This document shows, piece after piece, positions 34,587 to 42,668 of a stretch of DNA of 64,000 nt. The translations under genes were made by a program, and so were the position numbers. Each line of letters opens with the position of its first letter. The stretch's first letter is position 1. The stretch is from Sphingomonas abaci. GTDB taxonomy: Bacteria; Pseudomonadota; Alphaproteobacteria; Sphingomonadales; Sphingomonadaceae. The stretch spans positions 1 to 64,000 of the forward strand of contig NZ_JACHNY010000012.1 in the NCBI RefSeq assembly GCF_014199625.1. Reading direction: 5' to 3'. The notes beneath the pieces are model-generated. The model ran no database searches. It was not told where the DNA came from and worked only from the letters and a program-made list of their open reading frames with translations.

Positions 34587-35531
34587 ATGTTGTTCCTGAT
34601 CTCTGTCCTCCTGCTTGCATCCGCGCCGACCGCGCAAGTGACGGCTGCGCCCCCCGTCGTTCCCGGGCCGATCGAGAACCTCAAACCCGGGGAGTTCTTC
34701 TGGGCGCCGCAGATCGCCCCTGCCGGTCCAGTCACAATGATCGTGAGCCTCAAGGTCCAGCGAGCCTTCGTCTACCGTAACGGCGTCCCGATCGGTGTGT
34801 CCACGATCTCATCGGGTAAGGCCGGCCACGAAACGCCGACGGGCATCTTCACGATCCTCCAGAAGGAGGTCGATCATAAGTCGAACCTTTACAACGACGC
34901 CGCGATGCCGTTCATGCAGCGCCTGACCTGGGACGGTGTCGCGCTGCATGCGGGCGCCCTTCCCGGCTATCCGGCAAGCCACGGCTGCGTCCGTTTGCCG
35001 CTGGCTTTCGCCAAGCTTCTTTACGGGGTAACCAAACTCGGCCTGACCGTGGTCATCACCGATGACGCTCTGGTTCCGGAGGTGGCGCCCGCGGACATGC
35101 TCGCTGACGTGCCGGAGGACAACCACGCCGCGCCGACGAGCTATCGGTGGAGACCCGATCGAGCATTGACCGGACCGGTTTCCATTGTCGTCAGCGGCCG
35201 CGATCGCCGCCTCGTCGTGTTGCGTAACGGGGTGGAAATCGGCTCGGCGGCGATCCGCCTCGATGCGGCTGTGACCCGAACGGAGGCGTTCACCCTCCAG
35301 TCGGTCGACCAGACCGGTCCGCATTGGCTCCGCCTGCCCCTGCCTGGGCAATCACTCAGTCAGGCGGGCGAGCTGACCGACGCGGAACGGAGCCGAGGTC
35401 ATCTGCCCGACGCGTTTCGGGCGAAGCTCGAAGGCTTGCTTAAGCCCGGCGCGACGTTGTTGGTGACGCGTGAATCGCTGGCAAGCAGCGGAACCGGAAC
35501 AAAGCTTTCGGTTCTACGCGCCGACCCCTAG
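34587..35531 (+). CDS. L,D-transpeptidase (YkuD domain)
   Basis: A 314-aa exported protein starting MLFLISVLLLASAPTAQ (signal peptide). The YkuD catalytic domain has HAGALPGYPASHGCVRLPLA near residues 120-140, containing the SHGC nucleophile motif. A second weaker YkuD-like segment follows (PVSIVVSGRDRRLVVLRNGV), probably non-catalytic. It would crosslink peptidoglycan or attach proteins to it in the periplasm. The upstream in-frame start at 34479 would remove the signal peptide, so 34587 is preferred. Confidence 0.88.
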   Translation: MLFLISVLLLASAPTAQVTAAPPVVPGPIENLKPGEFFWAPQIAPAGPVTMIVSLKVQRAFVYRNGVPIGVSTISSGKAGHETPTGIFTILQKEVDHKSNLYNDAAMPFMQRLTWDGVALHAGALPGYPASHGCVRLPLAFAKLLYGVTKLGLTVVITDDALVPEVAPADMLADVPEDNHAAPTSYRWRPDRALTGPVSIVVSGRDRRLVVLRNGVEIGSAAIRLDAAVTRTEAFTLQSVDQTGPHWLRLPLPGQSLSQAGELTDAERSRGHLPDAFRAKLEGLLKPGATLLVTRESLASSGTGTKLSVLRADP

Positions 35532-36037
35532 CACAGTGGCTTTCGTACGAGGATGAGGGTCGGCTCCCCTTCGATGGGCTCGCTGACGAACCCCATCTCC
35601 TGTTCAAGCGAGATCGCGGCGCGATTTTGGCGGTCTTCGATCGACTCGATGCTCGCATACCCGCGCAACCGGGCGATTTCGACGAGATGATCGAGCAGCG
35701 TCCAGCCGATGCCGCGCCCCTTGTGGTCGTCGCGGATGCTGACCGCGACCTCTCCCCGTTCCCCGGCAGCATCGCCGGCGAGCATCGCAGCCGCGATGAT
35801 CTCACCTCGATCGTTCTCGGCGATGATGCTGTCGGTGCGTTCGTCGGGGTGCATCATGGCAACAAGCCGATCGTAACTGACCGCCCGCACGGTGCTGAGA
35901 AAACGAAAGCGGAGGTCCTCGGGACCGACGTGGTGGAAGAAGTCTGCGAGCTTCGGCTCGTCCTCGTCCGATGCTGGCCGCACGACAAACCTGTATCCAG
36001 TCCGCGTCTCAAGCTGCTTCGTGGTATGCTGGGTCAT
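35528..36037 (-). CDS. GNAT-family N-acetyltransferase
   Basis: A 169-aa acetyltransferase. The GNAT motif A is VAVSIRDDHKGRGIGWTLLD (acetyl-CoA-binding R/Q-x2-G-x-G/A as KGRGIG), followed by the C-terminal ISLEQEMGFVSEPIE. The N-terminus (VVRPASDEDEPKLADFF) resembles domains fused to acyl-CoA synthetases and Pat-type protein acetyltransferases. The substrate is unknown. Its ATG overlaps the FNR-1 stop (ATGA), so it is co-transcribed with hemN and FNR-1; its 3' end overlaps the converging L,D-transpeptidase gene. Confidence 0.85.
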   Translation of the reverse strand: MTQHTTKQLETRTGYRFVVRPASDEDEPKLADFFHHVGPEDLRFRFLSTVRAVSYDRLVAMMHPDERTDSIIAENDRGEIIAAAMLAGDAAGERGEVAVSIRDDHKGRGIGWTLLDHLVEIARLRGYASIESIEDRQNRAAISLEQEMGFVSEPIEGEPTLILVRKPLC

Positions 36038-36792
36038 ACTGCTGCTCCTGTGGGCGGGCGAAATGCCAGTCCTGCAACCTTTTCAAGGCCGCCCCGGTTC
36101 ACAAACCGAACCTGGCGCCGCTGAGGGAAAGCGATCAAGCCCGCCCGCGCCAACGCCTGCATCTGGCGGCTGGTCGTTTCCAGCGAGAGACCCAGAAGGT
36201 CGCCGATCCGGCCACGGCTCAGTCCCAATTCGAGCGTATTCTGGTCAGCGTTCACGCCCCGCAACCGGCCCGCCATCTCAACCAGAAAGGCGGCCACGCG
36301 CTCGCGGGCACTTGGGCGGCTGAGCACCAACATCCATCGTCGCGCCTGGCTGAGCGCCTCGAAGGCGCTTCCGAGGAGCGCCCGCCTGACGCTCGGATGG
36401 CGGTCGGCGACGCGCTCCAGGTCGACGCTCTGATAAATGCAGATTTCCGCGTCGGTGATCGCGACGATCGCATCATCACTCGGCCGCCCACCATTGAGAT
36501 CGCCTATGATTTCGCCGGGGAAGACGAGCCCGATCGTGCGAGAACCGTCGACTTCCGGCCGCAGAACTTGGAGGATGCCGGTCGTGAGGTTGGCGCAATA
36601 AGTGCCGGCGCCCGTCACCTCGGCGACCGCTTGCCCGCGTCGCAGCGCGTAGCGCCGGCCCACAGCCCGGACGGCATGGAGGTCTTCGCCCGCTAGCCCC
36701 GCACACAGACCGCATCGCATGGACTGCAGGTCACAGCAGCCACGGTCAATGGCCAGGACAGCGCGCTGTTCGCCACATTCGTCAGACAGCAT
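36034..36792 (-). CDS. CRP/FNR-family regulator 1, FNR type
   Basis: A 252-aa regulator starting MLSDECGEQRAVLAIDRGCC, overlapping the hemN stop by 11 bases. An N-terminal Cys cluster (CCDLQSMRCGLC) and a further Cys in AIVAITDAEICIYQ (the position of the fourth cluster ligand in E. coli FNR) suggest an oxygen-sensitive 4Fe-4S centre. The recognition helix SRGRIGDLLGLSLETTSRQM has the E-x2-SR residues that read TTGA half-sites. It lies downstream of hemN and upstream of the GNAT gene and probably feeds back on the FNR box at 38139. Confidence 0.88.
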   Translation of the reverse strand: MLSDECGEQRAVLAIDRGCCDLQSMRCGLCAGLAGEDLHAVRAVGRRYALRRGQAVAEVTGAGTYCANLTTGILQVLRPEVDGSRTIGLVFPGEIIGDLNGGRPSDDAIVAITDAEICIYQSVDLERVADRHPSVRRALLGSAFEALSQARRWMLVLSRPSARERVAAFLVEMAGRLRGVNADQNTLELGLSRGRIGDLLGLSLETTSRQMQALARAGLIAFPQRRQVRFVNRGGLEKVAGLAFRPPTGAAV

Positions 36793-38104
36793 TGCTGAAC
36801 CGCCCAGCGCTCTGATCGCGGTAGGCGTCGATCCGTGCCGCGATGGCGCGCGCATAGGGAAGCGCATCATCGGCGAGCACGATTGTGGATCCATGCCAGG
36901 CCAGAAGGCCGCGCTGCTCGAAATCGAGCAGCGGCGCCCGTAGGCAGGTCTGGTCAAGCACCGAAGCGAGATCCACCTCTCCTTCGCATAGCAACTGCTC
37001 AATGGCCCGGCCGCGAACTCGGTCCCCCGGGCTCCGGTATATGCCGCGCTCCACAGGAAATCGGCCCGCACTGATCGCCAGATGCCATTTGCCCGTGTTC
37101 TTCTCGTTCTGCACGAGCCGGTCCGGAAACCCGCTGATGGCGCTAGCGCCAACGCCGAGCAGACATGAGGCGGTGTCGTCTGTGAACCCTTGGAAGTTTC
37201 GGCGCAACTGGCCTCGGCGGGCCGCAACGGCGAGCGGATCGTCGGGTCGCGCGAAATGATCGAATCCGACCGGCTGGAAGCCCTTGGCGACGAGGAAGGC
37301 GTGAGCATCAGCCGCTTGGTGAAAGCGTTCAGCTGAACCCGGAAGCCGCGTTTGGTCGATGCGACGCTGCCGTGGAATGAGTTGTGGCACATGGGCGTAG
37401 CCGAACACCGCCAGCCGATCGGGAGCGAGCGATACAGCCGCTTCCAAAGTTTCGAGCAGCACGGCGCTGTCCTGCGAGGGCAAACCATACATCAGGTCGA
37501 AGTTGAGGCTCTCGATCCCGGCCTGCCGCAGCAACTCCACGGTACGCGCGATATGGGCGTGCGGCTGGACGCGGCCGATCAGCTTCTGAACCGTGGTGTC
37601 GAAGCTCTGGACGCCGAGGCTTGCACGCTGGATCTTGGCGTCGGCGAGCGCGGCCGCCCAATTCCTATCGAAGCCGCGCGGGTCGAGCTCAACCGAGACG
37701 ATGGGGCGGTTGGTCCGGAACGCGCGTTCGACATGCTCTAGTAGAGCTGAGAAGGCGGTCGGAGCGATCGCGTTGGGACTGCCGCCACCTAAGGCAATGC
37801 GGCGCACCCGTCCGCGACCTCCGAGCTGAGCAGCAACCAAGTCGATCTCTTCGTGAAGACGGCCGACATAGGCATCCAGCCGGGCTTGCCTTGTGGCCGC
37901 TCCGGTGTTGCACCCGCAGTACCAGCAGATCTCGCGGCAGAACGGGATGTGGAGGTAAAGGGAGACGTTCTCGTTGACGTCAAGGTTCGCGAGGCCGCCC
38001 GCCATATCCGAGCTACAAACCGCACCGGTGAACTCGGCGGCCGTCGGATAGCTGGTATATCGGGGCACTGGGCGCGCCAGCAGGTCGGGATGATAGGTCC
38101 ACAT
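36782..38104 (-). CDS. hemN: Oxygen-independent coproporphyrinogen III oxidase (radical SAM)
   Basis: A 440-aa radical-SAM enzyme converting coproporphyrinogen III to protoporphyrinogen IX without O2. The cluster motif is FCREICWYCGCNT (C-x3-C-x2-C-x-C as in HemN), with the SAM-binding IALGGGSPNA and YGLPSQDSAVLLETLE. The start MWTYHPDLLARPVPRY at 38104 is the HemN-typical opening; an in-frame start at 38152 lies within the FNR box and is unlikely. The FNR box at 38139-38152 is about 35-48 bases upstream. Heme supply at low oxygen fits the cyo oxidase, globin and peroxidase genes nearby. Confidence 0.93.
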   Translation of the reverse strand: MWTYHPDLLARPVPRYTSYPTAAEFTGAVCSSDMAGGLANLDVNENVSLYLHIPFCREICWYCGCNTGAATRQARLDAYVGRLHEEIDLVAAQLGGRGRVRRIALGGGSPNAIAPTAFSALLEHVERAFRTNRPIVSVELDPRGFDRNWAAALADAKIQRASLGVQSFDTTVQKLIGRVQPHAHIARTVELLRQAGIESLNFDLMYGLPSQDSAVLLETLEAAVSLAPDRLAVFGYAHVPQLIPRQRRIDQTRLPGSAERFHQAADAHAFLVAKGFQPVGFDHFARPDDPLAVAARRGQLRRNFQGFTDDTASCLLGVGASAISGFPDRLVQNEKNTGKWHLAISAGRFPVERGIYRSPGDRVRGRAIEQLLCEGEVDLASVLDQTCLRAPLLDFEQRGLLAWHGSTIVLADDALPYARAIAARIDAYRDQSAGRFSNAV

Positions 38105-38138
38105 GCAGTCTGCGTGGCGAGCGGCGGTTAGAACGTCT

Positions 38139-38152
38139 TTGACGGCGGTCAA
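38139..38152. promoter_or_regulatory. FNR-type box TTGAC-GGCG-GTCAA
   Basis: TTGACGGCGGTCAA lies between the divergent hemN (start 38104) and ompW (start 38206), 35 and 54 bases from the starts. One dimer could therefore act on both promoters. Confidence 0.8.
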
Positions 38153-38205
38153 AGCCCGCCCGCTTGATCCTTTCTAGCCCCGGTCCATCACCTATGGAGA
38201 CTGGT

Positions 38206-38904
38206 ATGAAGCCGAAATTGTTCCTCAGCGTAGCTGCGGGCGCGCTCTCGCTGGCGGTAGCGACAGGCCCGGCCGCGGCGCAGAGTGCTCGCGACGGTCA
38301 GCCCGGCATCAAGGCAGGGGACGTCCTTCTTCGGCTGCGCGCGATCATGGTCGCACCGAATGAGCGCTCCGGGAGCATTCTGCCGGCCTTTCCCGGCGAG
38401 GAGGCCCGCGTGGACAACAGCTTCATGCCCGAGATCGACGCGACTTACATGGCCAGCGACCATATCGGGGTGGAGCTGATCGCCTCGACCACGAAGCACC
38501 ATGCCGATGGGCGGACCGGCACCACAGGCTCGATCGGCCGGCTCGCCTCGACGTGGGTTCTCCCCCCGACGCTCACGGCACAATATCATTTCGCGCCGAC
38601 AAGCCATGTCAGACCGTATGTCGGTGCCGGGCTGAACTATACAATCTTCTGGAACGAGAAGGCTTCGTCGGGGCTCGAGAAGGCGGTCGGGGCGACTCGC
38701 GTCCACATGAAGGACAGCGTTGGTTGGGCGGCGCAGGCGGGTATCGACGTCGACCTCACCCGCCGGGTCTTCCTCAACCTGGATGTCAAATACATCGACA
38801 TCGACACGACGGCTCGGTTGCAAACCACAGCCGCGGGAACACAGCGGGTCCGCCTGAGCCTCGACCCGCTCGTGGTCGGCGTGGGTCTCGGCTTCAAGCT
38901 CTGA
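38206..38904 (+). CDS. ompW: OmpW-family outer membrane protein
   Basis: A 232-aa eight-stranded outer membrane barrel. The start MKPKLFLSVAAGALSLAVAT at 38206 follows GGAGA and gives a signal peptide ending AAAQS. Family blocks: VLLRLRAIMVAPNE, LPPTLTAQYHFAP and VRPYVGAGLNYTIFWNE, with the Phe/Leu C-terminal residue of barrel proteins (GVGLGFKL). OmpW is FNR-controlled in enteric bacteria and an FNR box lies 54 bases upstream here. It may take up small hydrophobic molecules. Confidence 0.92.
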   Translation: MKPKLFLSVAAGALSLAVATGPAAAQSARDGQPGIKAGDVLLRLRAIMVAPNERSGSILPAFPGEEARVDNSFMPEIDATYMASDHIGVELIASTTKHHADGRTGTTGSIGRLASTWVLPPTLTAQYHFAPTSHVRPYVGAGLNYTIFWNEKASSGLEKAVGATRVHMKDSVGWAAQAGIDVDLTRRVFLNLDVKYIDIDTTARLQTTAAGTQRVRLSLDPLVVGVGLGFKL

Positions 38905-39035
38905 CCCGCTCCAACACGGCTCGCGGCGCTCCGCCGTTCGGGCCGTCGCGGCACGGGGAGCACGATTTCGACTCACAAGGGCAGGCTCGTGCTTCCTGGG
39001 AGGACATGCGGAGAAGCTCTTGCTATAGCGGGGAG

Positions 39036-39746
39036 ATGGCAAGCTCCAACATCTGCTCGGATTGCGCCGTTCGCGACGCTGCCCTGTGCGGCAGCCTCGA
39101 CGATGTCGAGCTGCGCGCGCTCAACTCAATTGGGGAGAGGCGCATCTACCCGCGCGGGTCCACGATCATCTGGGCTGGCGACGAGAGCGTGATCTGCGCC
39201 AATCTCCTGAGCGGCATGCTGAAGCTCGCTACCTCCACCCCAGACGGGCGCGAGCAGATCGTGGGATTGCTCTACCCCGCGGACTTTGTCGGCCGCCCTT
39301 ATGCTGAGGAGGCGGACCATACGGTCGAGGCCCTTACAGACGTTGAACTCTGCATCTTCCCCCGTCGGCAGTTTGAACGTGTGCTCGACGATCATATTCG
39401 CATGGAGCGACTGTTGCTCCAGAGGACCCTGACCGCGCTTCAGGAAGCGCGAGCACGCATGCTGATGCTGGCGCGCAAGTCAGCAAGCGAGAAGGTTGCG
39501 GACTTTTTGCTCGAGATGGCCGCAAAGGTGGGTGCGAGCGGGTGCCGCCCGACGCCAGGTGGGCCCCTCACCTTCGATCTTCCGCTCACTCGCGGCCAGA
39601 TGGCTGACGTGCTCGGGCTCACGATCGAGACGGTAAGCCGCCAGCTGACGCGACTCAAAGGTGCCGGAATCATCACCTTGCCCGGGATGCGCGCCGTTAC
39701 GATCTCGGATCGCGCCGCGCTCCAGGCGATCGCGGCGGCAGCCTAG
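39036..39746 (+). CDS. CRP/FNR-family regulator 2, FNR/FnrL type
   Basis: A 236-aa regulator starting MASSNICSDCAVRDAALC. Cys7, Cys10 and Cys18 plus the Cys in TVEALTDVELCIFPRRQF match the four ligands of the FNR 4Fe-4S cluster. The recognition helix LTRGQMADVLGLTIETVSRQ carries E-x2-SR for TTGA half-sites. It is the better match to FnrL/FnrN of the two regulators in the window. It lies downstream of ompW (131-bp gap) with no FNR box of its own in front, so it may be read from its own promoter. Confidence 0.9.
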   Translation: MASSNICSDCAVRDAALCGSLDDVELRALNSIGERRIYPRGSTIIWAGDESVICANLLSGMLKLATSTPDGREQIVGLLYPADFVGRPYAEEADHTVEALTDVELCIFPRRQFERVLDDHIRMERLLLQRTLTALQEARARMLMLARKSASEKVADFLLEMAAKVGASGCRPTPGGPLTFDLPLTRGQMADVLGLTIETVSRQLTRLKGAGIITLPGMRAVTISDRAALQAIAAAA

Positions 39747-40288
39747 GCCGCCGCGCCTTCGGGGCGCTCCTCCAATATATGCTCGAGGGCCATACGCGCC
39801 TCCGTCGACAAACGTTTGCCGCCGAGCGCGAGCAGTGCAAGCTCCTCGAAGTCGAGCGCGCGTCGGCAACTATCGAACAAGCAGCGCAACATATAGCCAA
39901 GCATGTCGAGCTGCTCCGGCTCCAGAACCTCCGCTCGCAAAGCTTCGGCAACGTCTTCGGCGTGAACGCCGTCCGCGATCTGGTCGAGCAAAATCCGCGT
40001 GAGGATGCCTCCGCCGAAGGTCAGATGCTCACCCGCGAATAGTCGCTCGAGCAATTCGCTGGTGACAGCGACATGCTCCCGAATGCAGCCGTGCATCATG
40101 TCCGCGATCGCGGAACGCTCCTCAATGCTGGGGTAGCTCCCCAGACGGTCCGCGAGTGCCTCTACGTCCCGACACATGCGCCTGACCGCAGCATGATCGG
40201 CCAAAAGTGGCCCAAGGTCGACTTCGCTGATGACGTGCCACCGTCGGCGGAACGGGAGCACCTTCGGAATGATGAGTGGCTGTTCCAC
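39743..40288 (-). CDS. Hemerythrin-like (HHE) protein, tentative
   Basis: A 181-aa helical protein. The GTG at 40288 (VEQPLIIPKVLPFRRRWHV) with GGAGG 7 bases upstream is the best start; longer in-frame extensions run through the FNR box. Pieces LLADHAAVRRMCRDVEALAD and MMHGCIREHVAVTSELLERL carry His/Glu spacing of HHE hemerythrin domains, but the full ligand set is not certain. It would sense or carry O2 or NO at a di-iron site. The FNR box at 40337 lies 49 bases upstream. Its 3' end overlaps that of regulator 2. Confidence 0.6.
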   Translation of the reverse strand: MEQPLIIPKVLPFRRRWHVISEVDLGPLLADHAAVRRMCRDVEALADRLGSYPSIEERSAIADMMHGCIREHVAVTSELLERLFAGEHLTFGGGILTRILLDQIADGVHAEDVAEALRAEVLEPEQLDMLGYMLRCLFDSCRRALDFEELALLALGGKRLSTEARMALEHILEERPEGAAA

Positions 40289-40336
40289 GGCATAGCCTCC
40301 AGCCTGCCATCCTGCCACCGTGGCCCCCCGCAGGGT

Positions 40337-40350
40337 TTGACCGGGATCAA
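40337..40350. promoter_or_regulatory. FNR-type box TTGAC-CGGG-ATCAA
   Basis: TTGACCGGGATCAA lies between the divergent hemerythrin-like gene (49 bases from its start) and the HWE-like gene (about 100 bases from its start at 40451). Activation of the hemerythrin-like gene is the more likely role. Confidence 0.75.
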
Positions 40351-40450
40351 ACTCTGCATCGCGCTTCCGACTAACGGTTCGACAGGCTCTGCATCGGGTT
40401 CGCTTAGCCTTGAGGATGATGGTAGAGTTCGGGGCCAACAGGAAGAGCAG

Positions 40451-41446
40451 ATGTTTGACGAAGGTGCTGAGGTTGAGGCGATCGAGCTTGCACGGAAGGC
40501 GCTCGCGATACTCGACGGTGCAAATGTCGGAGACACGATCTTCGCGGCACATCTCTCGCATGCCTTGGACGCAGTGATCGATCGCCGGCAGCGCGCTGCC
40601 ACGCTGGCTACCTTGCAGGGTGACGGGCAAGCGACGCACCACAACGGTGTGCCGAGCGACCCCGCCTTTCCGTGTTTTACGACAATCGATGGGCGCCCGT
40701 TGAGCGTGAACACCGGGTCGGTGTTGCACGTCACCACCAACGAGCATCAAACGGTTCTGCTACTTGTCGACGGGACAGAGGAACGGGTTAGCGAGCCCTT
40801 CGAGCTTGTCGTCGAACGCCTCGGGCTTCCGCGGAGTGTTGCACTTCCGGCGTCGGCGGACGGCCTGATCGCGGTCGGCGCAGCGCGGCACCAACTGCGC
40901 AACCTGCTCGCTATTGTATCGGCGTTGGTCAACCAATCGCTCGACACTGGCGGCCCGACTATCGAGACCGGCCGTGAGGTGGCGGCACGCATCGCTATGC
41001 TGACGCGGATCAGCGATTTGATGCTGCAGCCGCGCGCTCGCTTCAACGACCTCGAAACATTGGCTCGGGCCTCGTTAGCTGAGGGCGGCACGGGCCGTGT
41101 GCGGCTCAAGGGACCCGCTCTACCGATCGGGTCCGCGAACGGTGCGGCGCTTGCGCTCGCCCTGCATGAGCTCGAAGTTCACGCACTCCGCTCTGGTGCC
41201 CTCAGCACGAGAGACGGTTATATCGAGCTGTGTTGGGAAATCAGTGCCCTCGACAAGCCCTATCTCTGGTTGCAATGGGCCGAGCGCCACGGCCCCGTAC
41301 GGCAGGTGCCCCTTGCAGACGGTATTGGCAAGCGGATGCTGCTCCAGGCGACTCCGCGGCGGCTTCGTGGCGAAGCCGCTCTTCAGGAGCTACCATCGGG
41401 TCTGGTCTGGTCACTTCATGCGCCCGTCGCGTCTCTCTGCGCGTGA
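40451..41446 (+). CDS. Degenerate HWE-type histidine kinase-like protein
   Basis: A 331-aa soluble protein starting MFDEGAEVEAIELARKALAI. Its C-terminal half aligns with the HWE kinase core: the phosphorylation-box-like GAARHQLRNLLAIVSALVNQ and the ATPase part LALALHELEVHALRSGALST, WLQWAERHGP and ADGIGKRMLLQA. In the intact kinase at 10505-12277 the N-box reads HELATNAVKYGAL; here the key Asn is absent (HELEVHALRSGAL). ATP binding may be lost, leaving a dimerisation or phosphotransfer role. The N-terminal 140 residues match no domain I know. The FNR box 40337 lies upstream. Confidence 0.7.
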   Translation: MFDEGAEVEAIELARKALAILDGANVGDTIFAAHLSHALDAVIDRRQRAATLATLQGDGQATHHNGVPSDPAFPCFTTIDGRPLSVNTGSVLHVTTNEHQTVLLLVDGTEERVSEPFELVVERLGLPRSVALPASADGLIAVGAARHQLRNLLAIVSALVNQSLDTGGPTIETGREVAARIAMLTRISDLMLQPRARFNDLETLARASLAEGGTGRVRLKGPALPIGSANGAALALALHELEVHALRSGALSTRDGYIELCWEISALDKPYLWLQWAERHGPVRQVPLADGIGKRMLLQATPRRLRGEAALQELPSGLVWSLHAPVASLCA

Positions 41447-41451
41447 CGCCC

Positions 41452-41640
41452 TCAGTGCATGTCCTTGGCATTGGGACCGTTGGCCTCGATCAGAGCTTCA
41501 ACTGCGGCAGAACTGATCCGTTCTGCTGAGCGAAGCGCTGCCGCGGGGGTCATCGCGACATCGACTGAGTCGGGCCCCGTCACGATCACAACACCTTGCG
41601 CGACTTCCGCTTTGGAAGGCTCGTCGAACACTTCTTTCAT
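41452..41640 (-). CDS. Small protein of unknown function (62 aa)
   Basis: A 62-aa acidic protein starting MKEVFDEPSKAEVAQGVVIV. An AGGAGAGAGG ribosome site lies 3-5 bases before the ATG, the strongest evidence that it is real. It has no signal peptide, Cys or known motif. It converges on the HWE-like gene with a 5-base gap. Confidence 0.5.
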   Translation of the reverse strand: MKEVFDEPSKAEVAQGVVIVTGPDSVDVAMTPAAALRSAERISSAAVEALIEANGPNAKDMH

Positions 41641-41953
41641 TGCCTCTCTCCTGCTAAGCCCAAACGTCTAGGTCGGATCGTTGTTCAGCGGCGCCGCGCG
41701 CCAGGACGGCTCCGAGGGGCCAACATCTCGTGCGATGGACACGAAGAGGATCTTAGCTTTTCGTCAGGGCGCCGCCTTGCGAACGGAAGCGCAGCGAGCG
41801 CGGGGATCGGGGCAATTCTCGTTCAGTATGGAAAGCTTCCACAAAAGTCCGGAGTGCGCCAAGCGCGATCAGACCGACCCCTTTCGCCTTGGCGCCGCAG
41901 GTTGATATAGCGCGCTTTCAGCGCAGCAGACTACCAGTTCACATCACTTATGG
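41641..41953. other. Intergenic region, no supported gene
   Basis: About 310 bases between the 62-aa gene start and the stop of the quinone reductase gene. A 74-codon plus-strand frame exists, but nothing recommends it: no ribosome site and no family resemblance. The promoter of the 62-aa gene should lie here. Confidence 0.4.
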
Positions 41954-42655
41954 TCAGTCATGCCCGAGGCTGGTCCGGCGTCGTTGAAGCGCAGCCTCCG
42001 CCCGCTCATGGTAGCGGCCCGAAGCGAGCTGTGCGCACGCCTTCTCGGCGGCCTGACGCACACGCTCGAGCTGCTCTCCAGCATAAGCGGAACTCATGTC
42101 CGGCACGACGCAGTCGATCCGGACATGATCCGCCTGACTCATCCCCAGTCCTCGCCAGAGATAGACGTCGAAGATGTCCTTCAACGAGAGGACCTGCCCC
42201 TGCTCGTCGAGCCACGGCAAGGATGTTCCCGACGTGCTGAACGACAGGAGCGGCTTGCCCGCGACCGAGGGCTGCCCAACCGACGCCTGCAGGTCCCGGA
42301 AGCTGTAGCCAGCACCGAGCACCCGCTCGACATAGCCCTTCAGCATGGCCGGCGGCAGACCAAACCAGATCGGGTAAACGAAAACGAGAATGTCGCAGTG
42401 TCGAAGGTAGTCGAGCTCAGCGGTAATGTCTGGAGCCGGCGACCAGTCGGGGACGGTTGGCCGTTCACTGGCACGAAGCACTGGATCGAAGCCAAGCGCA
42501 TACAGGTCCCGAACCTGCACGGCCTGATGGTGCCGCTCGACCTCTTGCGCATAGGCCGCGACAATCGAGTGATCGAAGCCGTCGGGCGCAGGGTTGGCGA
42601 GCACGACCAGATGATTGAACGTCGCGGGAGCCGCGGGTGTTGCTGTATCGTTCAT
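41954..42655 (-). CDS. NAD(P)H:quinone oxidoreductase-like flavodoxin-fold protein
   Basis: A 233-aa flavoprotein of the Flavodoxin_2/NQO1-KefF family. It has the FMN-phosphate region HLVVLANPAPDGFDHSIVAA, the conserved LRHCDILVFVYPIWFGLPPAMLKGYVERVL (key string VFVYPIWFGLPPAMLKGYVE) and a GKPLLSFSTSG loop. Two-electron reduction of quinones or electrophiles is likely. It lies 13 bases behind the MFS gene, so both are probably one transcript starting near the FNR box at 44107. Confidence 0.88.
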   Translation of the reverse strand: MNDTATPAAPATFNHLVVLANPAPDGFDHSIVAAYAQEVERHHQAVQVRDLYALGFDPVLRASERPTVPDWSPAPDITAELDYLRHCDILVFVYPIWFGLPPAMLKGYVERVLGAGYSFRDLQASVGQPSVAGKPLLSFSTSGTSLPWLDEQGQVLSLKDIFDVYLWRGLGMSQADHVRIDCVVPDMSSAYAGEQLERVRQAAEKACAQLASGRYHERAEAALQRRRTSLGHD

Positions 42656-42668
42656 GTCCAGATCCCTG

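Noticed and set aside
41681..41905. 74-codon plus-strand frame in the gap before the quinone reductase gene
   Set aside because: No ribosome site, family resemblance or supporting context.
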